In this document: piece after piece, positions 44,203 to 57,335 of the stretch
Layout: the number at the start of each line of letters is the position of its first letter
Numbering within the stretch: the stretch's first letter is position 1
Assembly (NCBI GenBank): GCA_036971715.1
Contig: JAVHJL010000004.1
Span: 3,968,001 to 4,032,000, forward strand
Length of the DNA stretch: 64,000 nucleotides
Origin: Arthrobotrys musiformis
Lineage: Eukaryota; Ascomycota; Orbiliomycetes; Orbiliales; Orbiliaceae
Direction of reading: 5' to 3'
The notes under the pieces: generated by a model
The model's database searches: none
Told to the model about the DNA's origin: nothing
What the model saw: the letters and a program-made list of their open reading frames with translations, nothing else
Made by a program: the position numbers and the translations under genes

Positions 44203-44613
44203 TTAACCCCCAGTCCCTAGGATTCCCCTTGACATTGTCGTGAACAGAAAATCTAGAAATGGTTGATTACCTCGAAGGCCGAGATTTTGGGGGTATAGCT
44301 TTACGCAAACACCTCGGTTTTGGTATCCACCAGCCAATACCCCAAACGGATTAGTCTGTAGATTATGGTTATTTTCAGGACCAATTCGTTCCCGCTCGGT
44401 AGCTGTTTGAGGCTCTTTAGGTAAGCATTTAGCTGGTTTGTCGGCTGTCGGAGGGGAAGGCTTCGACGGTCTGTGCACCATATATATTAAACGGTCAACC
44501 TCACCTTCGCCGTTTTTACCTTCGAAGTTAACTTTCTGTACCGTGGATAGACCCTCATCCTTTCCCTCTTTAGAACTTGTACACGTTCGTTCTCTCGAAG
44601 AAGTTCCGATCAT
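44203..44613 (-). CDS. Hypothetical ORF, possibly a gene remnant
   Basis: A 136-codon ATG-started frame with mixed, protein-like codon use. The product is Lys/Glu/Pro-rich at the start (RERTCTSSKEGKDEG, FEGKNGEGEVDRLI) and has no signal peptide, membrane segment or motif I know. It is divergent from the aspartic-protease-like gene, whose ATG is 165 bp away. It could be a real small gene, the exon of a broken gene, or chance. Nothing downstream extends it. Confidence 0.28.
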   Translation of the reverse strand: MIGTSSRERTCTSSKEGKDEGLSTVQKVNFEGKNGEGEVDRLIYMVHRPSKPSPPTADKPAKCLPKEPQTATERERIGPENNHNLQTNPFGVLAGGYQNRGVCVKLYPQNLGLRGNQPFLDFLFTTMSRGILGTGG

Positions 44614-44777
44614 GCGAGATACATTGAAATAGATACCAAAGGAGTCACCCGTTTTCCAAGCTTTTCGACTGGAATAGCCCTGAACATCGTCGACCGCTCT
44701 TCTCTGGCTATTCCGTTCTTGTCTGTTTTACAGCGGCACAACGTTATGCATAGTGATACCCCATTTCTGTTCGCAGC

Positions 44778-46446
44778 ATGTCCTTTATGATTAATTTGCA
44801 GTTATTCGTCTTTTTTTCAATTTTATCAGTGATACTGCTTTTTGGCAGTAATGCGACTGCACAGGATACAGAACCGGCTAGTCAGGCGCAGAGGGTCATT
44901 GGAATCGATCTCGTGCACAGGGATGATAAGGTATACACACATGCCTGGATTCGAATGCATTTTAAATGCATCGCGCTAGCTACTATAGACTAACAGCATA
45001 TCTTGGTATACACAGGTACAAACTGCCGTGACGCCCGGCGGCGGTGAATCGCCTACAACCTGGGTGGATCTGGATTACTGGTCGAGTTTCACTTGGGTAC
45101 CTTCATCTAGATATACACCCGGAGCGACATCTCTATCTCAACCTGTACCGGAAGATGTAAACCAGACGACCGTTATATTACCCGATGGGACGAGTACCAA
45201 GGGTACAGTAATTTTTGATAACCTATTCATCGATCAGTTCAACGCCTCGGGTTTCCATTTTGGCAGCGTGGATACGAACGGCTCGACCACCAGTGGAATA
45301 CTGGGATTGGGAAGCGGCGCTTCGGTTTCTTTGGGCACTGGCGCGGATGTCGAAACGGGGTTATTGAAGAACTTGGTTTCGAGAAAAGTTATAAATGATG
45401 AGATTTATAGCATTCGATGGGATCCTGATGTTGAGTCTACATCCGGCGGAGCGCTTTTGCTCGGTGGGATCGATACGAATGCATACCGCGGTAGATTAAT
45501 CCCATTACCGTTATCACGAGTGGGCAGGGCGTATGCAGGCGACCTCTCAAGAATCACTTTCACCTACGGTTCGAATATAATCCTCGGCACGGCCGCAGAT
45601 TTTCTTGCCCCCGTAGTCTTCGACAGTACATCCTCCGCCATAAAAATCCCAGAGCAAATCCTAAACCGCACGATAAACTACTTGGACGCTATACGTAACG
45701 ATAACGGCCAATGGACAATCCCCTGCCTCCTCCCGTCCTCGACGACCCTCTCCTTCTCATTCAACAGAAACCAGAACCTAAACATAGAAATACCTTTCTC
45801 CCACCTCATATCCATTGATAGAAATAGTCCGAGCAGGTGTACCATCGATATCCAGCCTTCCCCAAATAATAATACATACCTGGGCACCACGTTCCAAAGA
45901 TACGCATACACGGTCTTCGATCCTTCCAGACGCCAAATCTTCGTCGCACCGTCGTCGGGGAAGAATATGACAGAAGCTCCACCGATTCTAGTAGAGGCCT
46001 TACAAACCCCAAATGGCATCGATAGATCACCAGTTCCAGACCTAGAAGGCGGTTCTCCAGCCCCACCCCCATCAGAAGCAGACCCGAGTAACCCACCGGT
46101 CCCCGTGTTTCAATCTAAAGCATTACCAACAGAAGCAATAATTGGTATCGTCATAGCTATAGTCGGAGTAACCGTCATCGCAGTCCTCATTCTTCTCCTC
46201 TACCGCAAGAAAAGGAAAGAAGAAGGAGGAGGAGGAAACTCGTTGACACACGGATACCCCGGCTACGTGAACCCGACGTTTGGGGTCTCGGCGTCCGATA
46301 ATATGTGGACGAATACTTCCAGCGTTAGAAGTTTTGAAGATTATGTCGCCGTCGAGGGGCAGGGTGCCGGATGGATCGTAGAGACGAGAGATGGGGTTAA
46401 ACATGCTAGTTGGGTGAAGAAGGGGAGGTTCAAACTAGGGAGGTAG
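44778..46446 (+). CDS. Membrane-anchored aspartic-protease-like protein, motifs degenerate
   Basis: Exons 44778-44930 and 45016-46446 join over an 85-bp intron to give 527 residues. A signal peptide (MINLQLFVFFSILSVILL...NATAQ) leads a pepsin-fold domain. The first active-site region reads TWVDLDYWSSFTWVPSS, which aligns with the pepsin pattern xxxDTGSSxLWVPSS but has DYW instead of DTG. The second reads VVFDSTSSAIKIP, with DST instead of DTG/DSG. The flap region (ILPDGTSTKG) lacks the usual Tyr-Gly, while GILGLG and GGALLLGGID, both conserved fold motifs, remain. Both aspartates (D71, D254) are kept, but both glycines needed for the active-site turn are lost, so it is probably inactive or altered. 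A Pro-rich stalk, a membrane segment near 425-446 (IIGIVIAIVGVTVIAVLILL) and an 81-residue cytosolic tail follow, resembling a surface receptor layout. Confidence 0.88.
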
Positions 46447-48016
46447 TTTGCTCTCGGAGGCCTTGAGGAGGGTCTTTGTTTCTCACTCGTTTATGCCTGT
46501 ACAGATTTAGTATTTTTTTTGTTCTCAGTCTCCTGGCGGAGCCATGGATACACATATACCCAATATCAGCCGATTTTTCTTCCTTTCGATTTTCTAATTC
46601 GAATTTGCAAAGCGTCAAAGATTTAATTCGCCAACGTAGGCCGCCCTGTGGAAGGCCATAATAGCAGCGTGTTACAAATTAAAGTATAAGACATGTCGAC
46701 GGCAGTGTTGCAATTGGCGCTGGGAGGTGCCCTCTCAAATTACTAATCTTTGGTGGAGAGGTTCTCGGACGCCAGGAGTTTAGCCGCCATCTTGATATAA
46801 TTTGTTCAGGCCTTCATTTCGACTTCAACCCAATTAAACACATAGAACTAGTCTGTCCCTCTCTAATTGACAACCGGGAAAGTTCAAGCACTTGCACAAT
46901 ACAAAACGCCGCCACCACTAGCGGGGCTATGGGGAATCACAGAATTCCAGAATGTGACTTCGCCTCTTGTTAGAAACGAAAGGATTAGGAACGTCTGTTG
47001 GTATTTGAGATTTATTCGTTATTTTTGAATTAATATACACAAGAAAGCTAGCGCACTCAATGAGGGAGTGAGGAAAATCTGGAGCGGCAAAAAAGAGGGT
47101 ATAAGTTAGGAAGTGAAGTGAGTGAGTGCAGGCTCGCATGCATGATTTTTTATAGAGATAATTATATGAGAAGGAAAAGAAACAAGAAGTACAGAGAAGC
47201 CACCGCTTGTAAATGACTAACACTCTTCCTGTGCTGCTCCGACCGCCAGAAGAACGATCGGGTTTCAAGGCTTTGCCATACTTACTTAGTCAGTCAAAAG
47301 CCCCAAAGTTTCCTTCATTACAATGCATGTAGAAGCAAAGAAAAGAAAAAGTAAATGGTAGTCCCAAAAAAGCTCTAGAAGAATCAAGGGAAAAAATATG
47401 AAATTTTGATACCATGAGAACCACGCCAAGCGAAGGCACAAGAAGAGAATAAAAAAGGAAACGCCAATGAAACGCCGTGGGAATGAACGTCCGTAGACGA
47501 TGCGTGTACGTTTTGAAGTGTGTGAACGGTCATAAAACGAAATGCTGAAACGTCAAACGCGCAAAACATAATCGCTGGAAAAAGCAAGACAAAGAAAAAG
47601 TCGGAAAGAGAGAGGGGGGTCCAGGATGGGAAACAAACATTGCTCGGATGTCGAGCGAGCAAGTGAGAGATGCTCGAAGATTTTTCGCCGCAACTTCAGC
47701 TGGGAATCGCTGTGCGTGCAAACTGAATGTTGTTTGCTGAGTGACGCAGGCCTTCTCAAAACCCAAACGGCGATTCAAGGTCCAAACGACAGCACAGAAC
47801 AACACTCAAGGATAACCGACGAGAAACTGGATCAAAGACAGTTACTATCGAGATGGGTTGACCGAAGGTAATGTATTAATGGTCAGGGTTCGTGAGCTAT
47901 ATTAAAGGGTAACAGATTAGAATAAGTCCAATCTCTGAAAGGATAGATATCTAACGAACACAGCTGGGAAATGGAAAGGGAAGGCAAGGGGGAAACAAAT
48001 AGGAAGGAAAATATCA
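46447..48016. other. Convergent 3' region
   Basis: About 1.6 kb between the ends of the aspartic-protease-like gene and the WSC gene. Frames up to 113 codons overlap on both strands and show no motif. No gene supported. Confidence 0.5.
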
Positions 48017-49430
48017 TTAATCCTCCTCAGGGACAGTATGTACCTTAAGCACTCTCCGTGAGTAATCTTGGTCATCCCGCAGAGACCTTAAGCTCACACG
48101 GCTGCCGTTATCATTATCAAACCGCATCCAAATTTGATTTGGATCCAATCTTTGATCTGTGACCCGATCCGTCTCGGTAAAGCCGGTTGTCGTGATCACT
48201 GGTGCCTTGTCTTGTAAGCCGCCAACAAGGCCGAGCGTGCTAGTCGAGCGTGGTCGGCCGGTGGGGCTGGAACTACCAGTCAAATTCGGTGAACCCGCTC
48301 CCGACATTCCCATCTCGGGGTGATTTGATGAATCAACAGACTTCCGGCGGTCGTTTTTGCGTTTCCGGAGAAGAATGATCGCAGCTAACAGGAGTATTAT
48401 TGCCGCTCCCACGCCAACAAATACACCAGCAACCCGACCAGCGTCCGAGAAAAAGCTGTTATCACTGGACGAATTCATCGGGAAGCTACTCCCCGTTGGA
48501 CCTGTCGCGGCTGGTGTGACAGTCACAGTTCTTTGTGAACCCTCGACAGTGAGAAAGGAAATAATAGGAGTGCCCGCAGAGTCAGACGATGGAGGGTCGG
48601 TCGTCTTGGTGTCAGGGCCATCGGTCGTCGGCGGTGTAGACTATAATAGAATTTCCAAGTCAGCTTAGGTCACATCGCGCAGACTGCGTTATTCATCCAC
48701 TCAGCATCACCAAACGAGTCCGAGGGGGATATGGCATAAGCCGCAACATTCAGATTGGATATGCAGCAACTTGTGCGGGTTGGAAGGATGGTCATGGGTC
48801 ATACAGGTGTGATGAAGACAGTCACAGGAATCGACACCGACACCGAAACGGTGACCGATCCCAACGTAGGTTTCAACCGGGTAGAAGAACGTACACTGGT
48901 GGTGGAAGCGGGTAAATCCGTCCTGGAACTTGGCAAGTGCTGGTCGAGCTCAAGGTAGTTGTAGTAATTTGCCGTGCGGTTTCCACATCTGTCATCTGGA
49001 TATCCAGGGCAACTATCCTGACAATCATCCAGGTCTTTCAGTTCAAGTGGTGGGTAGTTTGAACACCAGCAATTCTGCCATAGCACGATCCCAAAGGCAT
49101 AGTCTTTGACACAATGATCCCGACACTCTCCATCTGACTGATATATACTGTTGTCTGTGAGGGGTGTTAGAACTGAAGGTTTTTTTATGTATGGAGATTG
49201 TGTCGTCGAGTTAACTCACAAACTGGATAATCCCTTCCCGTGTTCTCAGGCGAGCAATACAATATATTGATTCCAGCATGTGCTACACGGGCGAAGAATA
49301 CCGAGCCAAGGAGAAACGGTAGCCAGACTGTGTTTATAAAACCTGCGGCCGGCGATATCCTTCTATGCCTTGTAGTTGATGTGGTTGGCAGCCAGGCAGA
49401 GCCTAGGCTGGATGTCGAAGATGCAGGCAT
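48017..49430 (-). CDS. WSC-domain cell-wall stress sensor
   Basis: Exons 49220-49430, 48805-49154 and 48017-48640 join over introns of 65 and 164 bp to give 394 residues. WSC proteins sit in the plasma membrane, sense wall stress and signal through Rho1 and Pkc1 to the cell-integrity MAP kinase. A signal sequence ends near VAHA (residue 52). The WSC domain, residues about 57-140, has its eight cysteines at 59, 81, 85, 99, 101, 115, 119 and 127 (QNCWCSNYPP, CQDSCPGYPDDRCGN). A Ser/Thr/Pro-rich stretch for O-mannosylation follows, then a membrane segment at about 257-278 (GVFVGVGAAIILLLAAIILL) with a basic RKRKNDRRK stop-transfer, and a 115-residue cytosolic tail ending VHTVPEED. All parts of a Wsc sensor are present. 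The first splice restores CxxDYPVYNSIYQ across the domain. Confidence 0.93.
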
Positions 49431-51064
49431 ATTGCCTAGGAAGAAATGTGAGAGAGAGAAACACCAAACACAGCGTCGATTCTTCCTCTTCTTCTTCTTC
49501 TGTTGATTAGAAATTATGATACTGTCGATATTCGAGTTTATACAAAGTTAAGGCGATTAATTAGAGATTATGCTGTAGAGGCGACAGGAACAGACGAGAA
49601 ACGAATCGGTCCGTCCAGCGAATTGCGTACAGTGTGACCGAAATGACAAAGAGGCAAGGGACGGTCTCGACTCGGATGAAGGCTCCCGTTAGTCAAACAG
49701 ATTGAACTGGACTGGACGGGCGGGCCGAAGTGAAGATATATGTCTAAGCAAGGGGAGAAGGCTGTTTTGTTAGAGAAGTCAGCATGTTTCGGCCCTTGAA
49801 AGAATGGCATGTATGGTACAAGAACAGACGCCCGGTAGGGAGCGAGGGATGGTTGAGAACAATCAAGGGACCTGGAGCGAGATTATTAGTCTCATCAAGC
49901 CTGGCGATCGCCCTAGCCTCCAGAATGCAGGTACGCCAGAAATAGGCGGAAATATGAAAAGGCCGGCCGTATGCGGTAACTCCACCAACGCATAACAATA
50001 TGGTGTAGCAGGAGGGTATCAGCCTACTTACCAAGTTCTGTTCCTGAATTGATTCCTGGGCGGGTCCCGTTCTGTTCTGAGACTTCGGTGATAATTATTA
50101 TAATAATAAATAGAACAGAAAACCACCCTGGAGACTCAGTCTGGTCGTGTTCTTTCTTGTTGAATGGATACAAGCCTGTGGCGTAGGAAGTCGGATTTCC
50201 CACTGAGGTCCGGCTTGGGAGTAATGTACGTAGATGCAGGAGAATATTATTATATTATAAGATGAGAACAAAGGCGTCTCGTCTCCCTTGTCGCTTGCAC
50301 CGTCGTTAAGGTTGTCGTCGGCAAGTAAGATTTGACCCGTTTCCAGTCGGAATTCCACCTCAGACGCCAAGTCCCAAATATGTCCCAGGTGATCCAAGTC
50401 GCCACGGAAGTTTTCGGGCTAATAACAATAGCGATGTTGATATAGAAGATGGGACGAAATTCCAGTCCTCTGCAGTTCCCAGCAAAGAATTCGAGAGAAA
50501 ACGTGGGCGTATGGATTGGGTCCAAAATTGTATATAGCAAACCCCGGGCGAGAGAACAAACAGTCGGCTAGGAAGGCAAGGGAAAGAATTAAAGAAACAA
50601 GAACAGAAATTTAAAAGAACAAAAAAAAAAAGAAAGAAAGAAAAAGAAGTGCCACAGAAGCGACTGAAGATACACTCAAGTGTATATATAATATGTATAA
50701 GTCAGTAGTTTAAAATTTAGATATACTGTCCGGATGACCGTGGATTCGAATTGGAATCGGGATCGGGATCGTGGCTGGTTCTTGGAAGAGTTGGTGGAGG
50801 AGGAAGTGATGTTGATGTTGATGTGGATGTTGTGACCTTTCTTTTCCAACACAGCAAAGAGAGACTGCAAACTTGCGGCAAAGCGTCCCAGGCCAGGTCA
50901 AAAGGGAAGAAAGAAGAAAATTAAAACAGGACGAAACAAAGAAGCGATTGAATGCTGGCTGGTTGGCTGGTTGGCTGAATGCTAGAGCGGAAGCATCGTA
51001 CTGGAAGCCATCTACACAGGTGAGTCGAATGTAGACGTAGATGGCCAAACTACAACAGCAAGAG

Positions 51065-51162
51065 CGAGTGGATTGGGGGGAGGAAAGATGGTGATGGTGG
51101 TGATGATGGAGATGATGGTGTTGAAGGTGAGGTTGATGGTGGTGGTGATGATGATGGAAGGA
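51065..51162. repeat. GATG/GGTGAT-rich imperfect repeat
   Basis: Plus strand carries GATGGTGATGGTGG-type triplets for about 100 bases; on the minus (WSC sense) strand this is CCATCATCACC-rich. Confidence 0.75.
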
Positions 51163-54100
51163 ATTAATTGTTGGACAGGGCGATGGCCGTGGTTAAAGGG
51201 GACCTGGCTGGCTTGCCTCACACAAACTACAACATCCATCCATCCATCCACCCAGAACTAAGACTCGACTAGTGCTACGGACTGACTAACGACAGAAACT
51301 AGGTAGGCTTGTTACCACGACACTGCACGCCATGCAATCAATGCATATGGCTGTTACGGCTCCGCAAGTACTTTCATACAGGACATACATTACATTACAT
51401 ACAAGACAAGACACTAAAACGCTGCAGGTCTTCCTCCACGGCCCCACTCGCAAGTGAAAAAAAAGAAGAAGAAGAAAGTGTGGGTTACAACTGCAATCGG
51501 GTGGCATTCGCACTGATTGGCAATTAAAATTGGACCCGCCGCCGATTGACAGAATCGGGCCAAGTTCTCCCATGGCACGCTCGGGCAGGTTGGCTGGCAA
51601 TCCCCGTGGGAAAAGAAAAGAAAGCCGATTAACGTGGCTAGTATCAGTGTTATCGACTCTTCCAAATTCTGGATTGTTTTTTGGTCTCGTATCGTTGCGA
51701 AAGAGATATAATATCCGGAGCATCCCAGGTTAAAAACCATAGCATCATTCGTATCAATGACGATTGTACTATGTCGAACGGGTTTATCAAAAAGAGCTAG
51801 GAAAGGAAAGCCTTGTCAGGAACATATTAAGTCGACACCCACCCGAGTCTTCCATCCTCGATCCCAATATCACTTGTTTCTCAATGCAAATTTCTCAATT
51901 CCCCATTCTCTTCCGGAGAGAAACCTTCAATCGCCCATACAAAGATGGGTCAAATTTTCAGGAAACAAATTTCCCCAAAAGCTACTTCTTGCTTCAGTTC
52001 TCATAACTTGAATATTTAAGCTGCGTGTTGCCACGCTAAAAGCATGGGCCAGGATTGAACTTTTTCTTCCTTCTCAGTCAAGAAGTTTAAACGGGTGGAA
52101 ACCTGGGCTATTGACCACCGTTATTAGCTAGCCGTCGCCCGGAGTTTACAACGATAAGAGGAAAGGCCTAACTGATATAAACACCTTGACTAACGATGCT
52201 CGACGAGGAAAGAGAGGGAAAAAAAGAAAGAAAGAGGCTGCATGCTATTTACCAAAGTGCACATACAGACACCAAGACGACCATATGGTCCAGGTGATAC
52301 CCGGTCCCACAGATAACCCCCATACTAGGCCTGACAGCTGTGAGGCTTCACAAATATAAACCAAAGCAACTATTTCCTCCGTCTTGGGGTCCTTGAAGCT
52401 AAAGCTCTTTCGACGGTATATCTAATGTTGCTATTGCAACATGTCGAAAACCCTCCGCGAACTATTGAAATTGGACACTATCAACAGGCATCTAACAACA
52501 TCTCCCTTGGAATCACCACAATTGATTGGAAATATGCAGCCAGACTACCAACGCTTATGATATCGTGATAGAAGGGATTCATGCAGGTGTGTATCAAAGG
52601 GCTGAGATGTATGCGCCCAACCTCTTCGCAAAAAGACCTTTAACTCCATTCCATCTCTGGAAACTCATGCATGTATCAATCGGCTGTCCCATGCTATGCA
52701 TCCAGAAAAACTGCTCGCACAACATAATCGTCACGGAACGGGGATAGTGCAGAGCGTTTAGACGAAACGTTCGGGACACGGAGTACATGTTCGATTGGTA
52801 TCGCTGCCACCACTAGGCGCCATCTGATCGACCGATCCCAAAGGTATCGAGGAGGAAAGAAAAATTCCTTCCACACACTTTTCTTTAGTTCGGCTTTCCA
52901 TTTTTTGAAATACCCAATCCATGCAGGGTAGCATCCTAAAGCCAAGTCTATTCTCAAACGCCGAAAAACCACAGACCGAACGTCTGCTTACCTCACCTCC
53001 CAATCAGTCAGTCAATTGCACAATGTCGGACGCGGACGGCTAGTAAGATTGAACTGATTAACTAAATCTCTAATCAGAGAACACGTTTCCCCTCCTGTGG
53101 CTGTGGAACGACGAGATACTCTCAGATCCCCTTCGTTTGCGCTGATTTTACGCCCAGTTATCGCCCTCCTGTCGACTAGTCCCAAGCCTTTCGTCATCAA
53201 CCACTCAATCCTAAAGGGGTAACTTTCACATCAGAACCTGTGCCCAGACCGTAGGCGAAGCCCAAAAGGTTCTTCAGCCGGGACGACCAAGCCTGACAGG
53301 GGAGACTAACTCAAAAGCCCACCACACTTTTCTAACCTGACATGATGCTCTGAATTCCTTCAATGCCGAACACCACCTCACACCCATGCCATTTTTACAA
53401 TGGTTGCCTCCCATGTTCAGTGTCGATCAAATCTCCCGACTCTTCCCCCCCGGTTTCATCTGCCACAATTGTTGGCGGTGCACCTCACTTCTGTTATCTC
53501 TAGCAATGACGTTCAAATGGAATTCCTACGATTCTCCATGCTACTACAGGTGTAACTCCAGAATTCGAAGATCCTCTCGTTTCAACATTTTTCCCTTACT
53601 TCAGTTCCTGCTGTGCCTGGATGACTTTCGTTGATCGAATTTAAAAAAAGTTGTAGCTTCTCACAAAAAAGCCCAGCGCTTGGGGTCACTACGCCCACCT
53701 GTTCTTCGGAGTCTAACTCTCTAACCATGCTAAGCGTCCCTTTCGGTGCCGTGGCGGCCCTCCGTTTCGTCATCGGTTAGAACTGACCTGACATTTCCGG
53801 CCAAACCGCAACCACCAAAATCGAACAACAAGACGACGGTCATCGCCACAATACTTCCCGTTTTGCAGCGTCAATCCGGAGATCAGGCGGTAACATTTAG
53901 TTTCAATCAAATGTTTCGTGTTTCCGGCTAACAGAAAGCGTGGGGAAAGAAAAAACAAGTCTGGGATGTCAGTTCCGAGTTAGATTCCGAGTGAATTCAA
54001 AATAAAAATGTTCCTTCCCTTCAACTCCGGTATGCCGGCCGACGGTGGAAGGAAGGGCTTAGGACTGTGCACTTTGCGATCAATGTATGAAAAGACGTGC

Positions 54101-54763
54101 CGTAAACCTTATGATGCATTCTGCTTATTTAATATTTTTGCGGCTTTGGTCCTGAATTTTTATAATATAAAGCATATATGATCCCATGATCGGAATGCAA
54201 AGTTAAGTTCAACGTCCTTCTTGCATTCCAGATCCAAATTAGCAATAATTACGATATATCACAGCCAAAGTTCGCAACTTCCCCCATTGACCCGTCCGAA
54301 GAAACACCGACAATTATCTTTCCAAATGTGCAGCTGAACTCCGGCTCCATGAGCATGAGTGCGGAGAATATTTGTGCGAGAACTAGTTAGTTATCACTTG
54401 ATTATAACACCACGTCTTTCGATCACAGAAAGCACTACTAGGGATAATCCGGTCGACGTCTACAGCTGACCGCCACCGATCGGTATTCGCCAACGTTTTC
54501 TTTGCTAATATAATACACCATTGATGACAAAGCTGCCCATGTGCATACCCAACATCCTCCCAACCCCAGCTGCAGTTGCAAATAAGAAGGATTCCTGTAA
54601 ACGGGCGTATTTTCGAACTCGAGAACCTGGGTTTTACTACACAATCAAGTGGTCTTACCCATATAATCCTACCATCAGTTCGAGTTCGAATTTGAATACT
54701 CAATAATATTCACACTCATGATAATATAATATCATAACTCTCAATCGCTCAATACTACCTTCC

Positions 54764-55174
54764 TCAAATAAGAGTCCTAGCAATAGTAATAATAGTAATA
54801 AATAACGGTCCTAAAAGGCTCATCCTTATAATACGACAATATCCCCAAATCCAGTCTGACATGATATCAAGAACCCTAACATGTCGTGCCCTTGTCCCCC
54901 AGACGTAAAACCATCCAGTGCAATGAAACCCCAGCCTCCCAAATAGCCATGCCAGCATATACACATTCGCATCCACGTTTAAATTGACAAGGTACCATGT
55001 CCTCTCTCTCCATGTACCCGCAAGGTAGACCCTCAACGGTACGTCTAGAACTTCGTATGTATATACGCAATCCCCGTTTGTGGGGGATGTCTGGGGAAGA
55101 ATAAAACCAAACCATCCGGCGGAGACTCCGGGGTATCCACGAGGTAAAGGCCTTTTTATTTCGGGAGGTTCCAT
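54764..55174 (-). CDS. Hypothetical ORF in gene desert
   Basis: 136 codons from an ATG at 55174. The product is rich in Trp, Tyr, Phe and Gly (GWFGFILPQ, WYLVNLNVD, HCTGWFYVWG) with a hydrophobic end (LLGPLFITIITIARTLI) that could span a membrane. No known motif. An open frame of 129 codons overlaps on the other strand, so one or both may be chance. Best coding candidate in the desert but weak. Confidence 0.25.
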   Translation of the reverse strand: MEPPEIKRPLPRGYPGVSAGWFGFILPQTSPTNGDCVYTYEVLDVPLRVYLAGTWRERTWYLVNLNVDANVYMLAWLFGRLGFHCTGWFYVWGTRARHVRVLDIMSDWIWGYCRIIRMSLLGPLFITIITIARTLI

Positions 55175-57335
55175 GAGATTGTTTCAATGTCCAAAAAAAA
55201 TGAAAAATTCACTCCTAGTGCGCCTGGTGATTTTTCTTCTAGCGGAGGGAAAGTTGTATACATGTATCAAAGGTCCTGAAGAAATTAGGGCTATTAGATC
55301 CGAAAGGATGTTTGCAGCGGATGTAACATATACGGGGTATATAGGAATCATATATCAACACTCGCCCCCAAGCCAATATTATAAAACACTTTGGAAATCC
55401 GGATGTCGTTTCCCGCCGCAGCGTTTCGAAATATTTCTCAATCTTATATACTCTTTAGATTTCCAATAGTATTACTATGATTTGCTCAAACCGCAGCTAA
55501 TCGATGCTCCGAATACACCGCAGCGGGTTTTCTAAAATACTCGAAACGAGAATTTCGTTTCAACGACGAAATTAAACGATCTTGGTGTAACGGTTCGATA
55601 TATACTTCAAAACTCGTTCATCGATCTCGGCGAGCACAACCCCCCGGGCCGGATTAAACGAAGCATCCCTTTCGAAGTACGAGTGCACGAGTATTCCAAC
55701 TTATTTTTCTGCATCATGCCGACAACCGTACCAGGACAAGCTAGCTAGACAACTATCATCAAAAACCTACCGGGAATCGAATCCGAACTTCAATCGAGCT
55801 GACCCAAAACATTACTGTGCAAAAAAAAACCGCCACCAAGAAAAAAAAAAACTAAAAACCTTGGTCCTTATCGTGACTATCACACCGAGTTTAAATTTCG
55901 ACTAAACAAAAACCCATGTAGAATCTTGTGATATTCCAACACTGAGATTTACCTGCATTCACCACGTTTACAGAGTGTTATAAAAAAGCTTTTTTCCGTA
56001 ACCATCGACGTTAGCTGGCTTCGGAGGCAAAACTAAAGCTGACGGACTAAAAAGTCTCGCTATATCCTAGCTCAGACCGCATAGAGTGACGTGCTACAAC
56101 CACTAGGTTCCCTTTTCCACCACCTCCTCCTTAAGTAAATATTGTAGACCGGGCTTAAAGCCAGGTTCCTAAACATGCATTTGCACGTTTGCATCGTTTT
56201 TTTCGGCTCATTGATCATGAGCTGTCAAAAATGTCAGAGCGAATTAGCGAGGTGGAGAGACAAAAGTAAAGCCGACATCTAGTTCACCTTTCAAGCGAGC
56301 GAATATCGGGGAAAGAAAAAGAAATTTTAACTTGAGGCCGTCGGTGCACTTTTGTGAGACTTGCAGCGCATTCGGGATGCGTGTCTTTGAAGTTCGTTTA
56401 GTTCAAGAGTTAGAGGCTGAAGCAATGAAAAAAATTATCGATTTTCTTCTTTTCTTTTTCGGACTGGTTAGGTACCATTGGAAGTTTAGATAATAGTCTT
56501 TAGTTAACAATTCTAGACTCTCAATGAACCAGGTCAATCAACGTTGGGAACTCTGTTTTGTAGAACACTCGATGAAGCTATAGACATGTCCCAAGCTAGA
56601 GCTCAGAAGCCAAGCCAACATTTCACATGAAATTCACAAAAAAGACACCCCACGGCCCAAACCTCAGCTGGCTACTAATCATTACCACCCTTGCTTCACC
56701 AGAAGAACCGGGCACACTATGTAATAGCCAAGAAATACGGAGGCCTTCAAAAAAAGATCGAACATAGTCTGTGCGGGGGGCTACAAACCACCTTCCATCT
56801 ATCCCGCCCCCACCGGCGTCACAATTGCAAATCCCATAGACGGCAACTCCAAGAGTTTCAAAAAAGAATCCCCCAAAAGGCCCGGCTCAAAAAATCAGGT
56901 CCTTGCATGCACAAAGGTAACATAGCCAATTGCCATTTTGTTTTAAAAATAGTATACAAAAAATACACGGGACCTGAAATGCCGGATTTGTACGGTACCT
57001 ACAGTAGCCTTTTTTCCCCAATGGTGTGGTGCGTGCGTGCGTAGTATCGTCAAAATAGAAAAAAAATAACCCACCTTCGAATGGCGCCACCGATTACTTA
57101 ACTGGAAAAAGACGGGACGACGGTGGGCCATGAGGTAGCACTCGAGCGTTATCGATAGCGCAAGAGTGAAAGAAGTTGCATTATGTGTGCGTAAGGATAC
57201 ATTCTATCATGTATACCACCCGACATACAAATGTTAAATTATCATGCGGGGGTTGTATACTATAGCTATAGAGCATTTTGTTTTTTCCATAACTTCCTTA
57301 AGAAGACTGTTGGGAATCTTCCAATGCTACATTGA

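Noticed and set aside
55080..55469. 129-codon plus-strand ORF
   Set aside because: Starts at GTG with an in-frame ATG only later, overlaps the minus-strand candidate and has no motif; kept only as a note there.
55740..55830. Possible tRNA T-arm-like sequence GGATTCGATTCCCGG on the minus strand
   Set aside because: The arms do not pair as a T-stem and no matching acceptor, D or anticodon stems were found.
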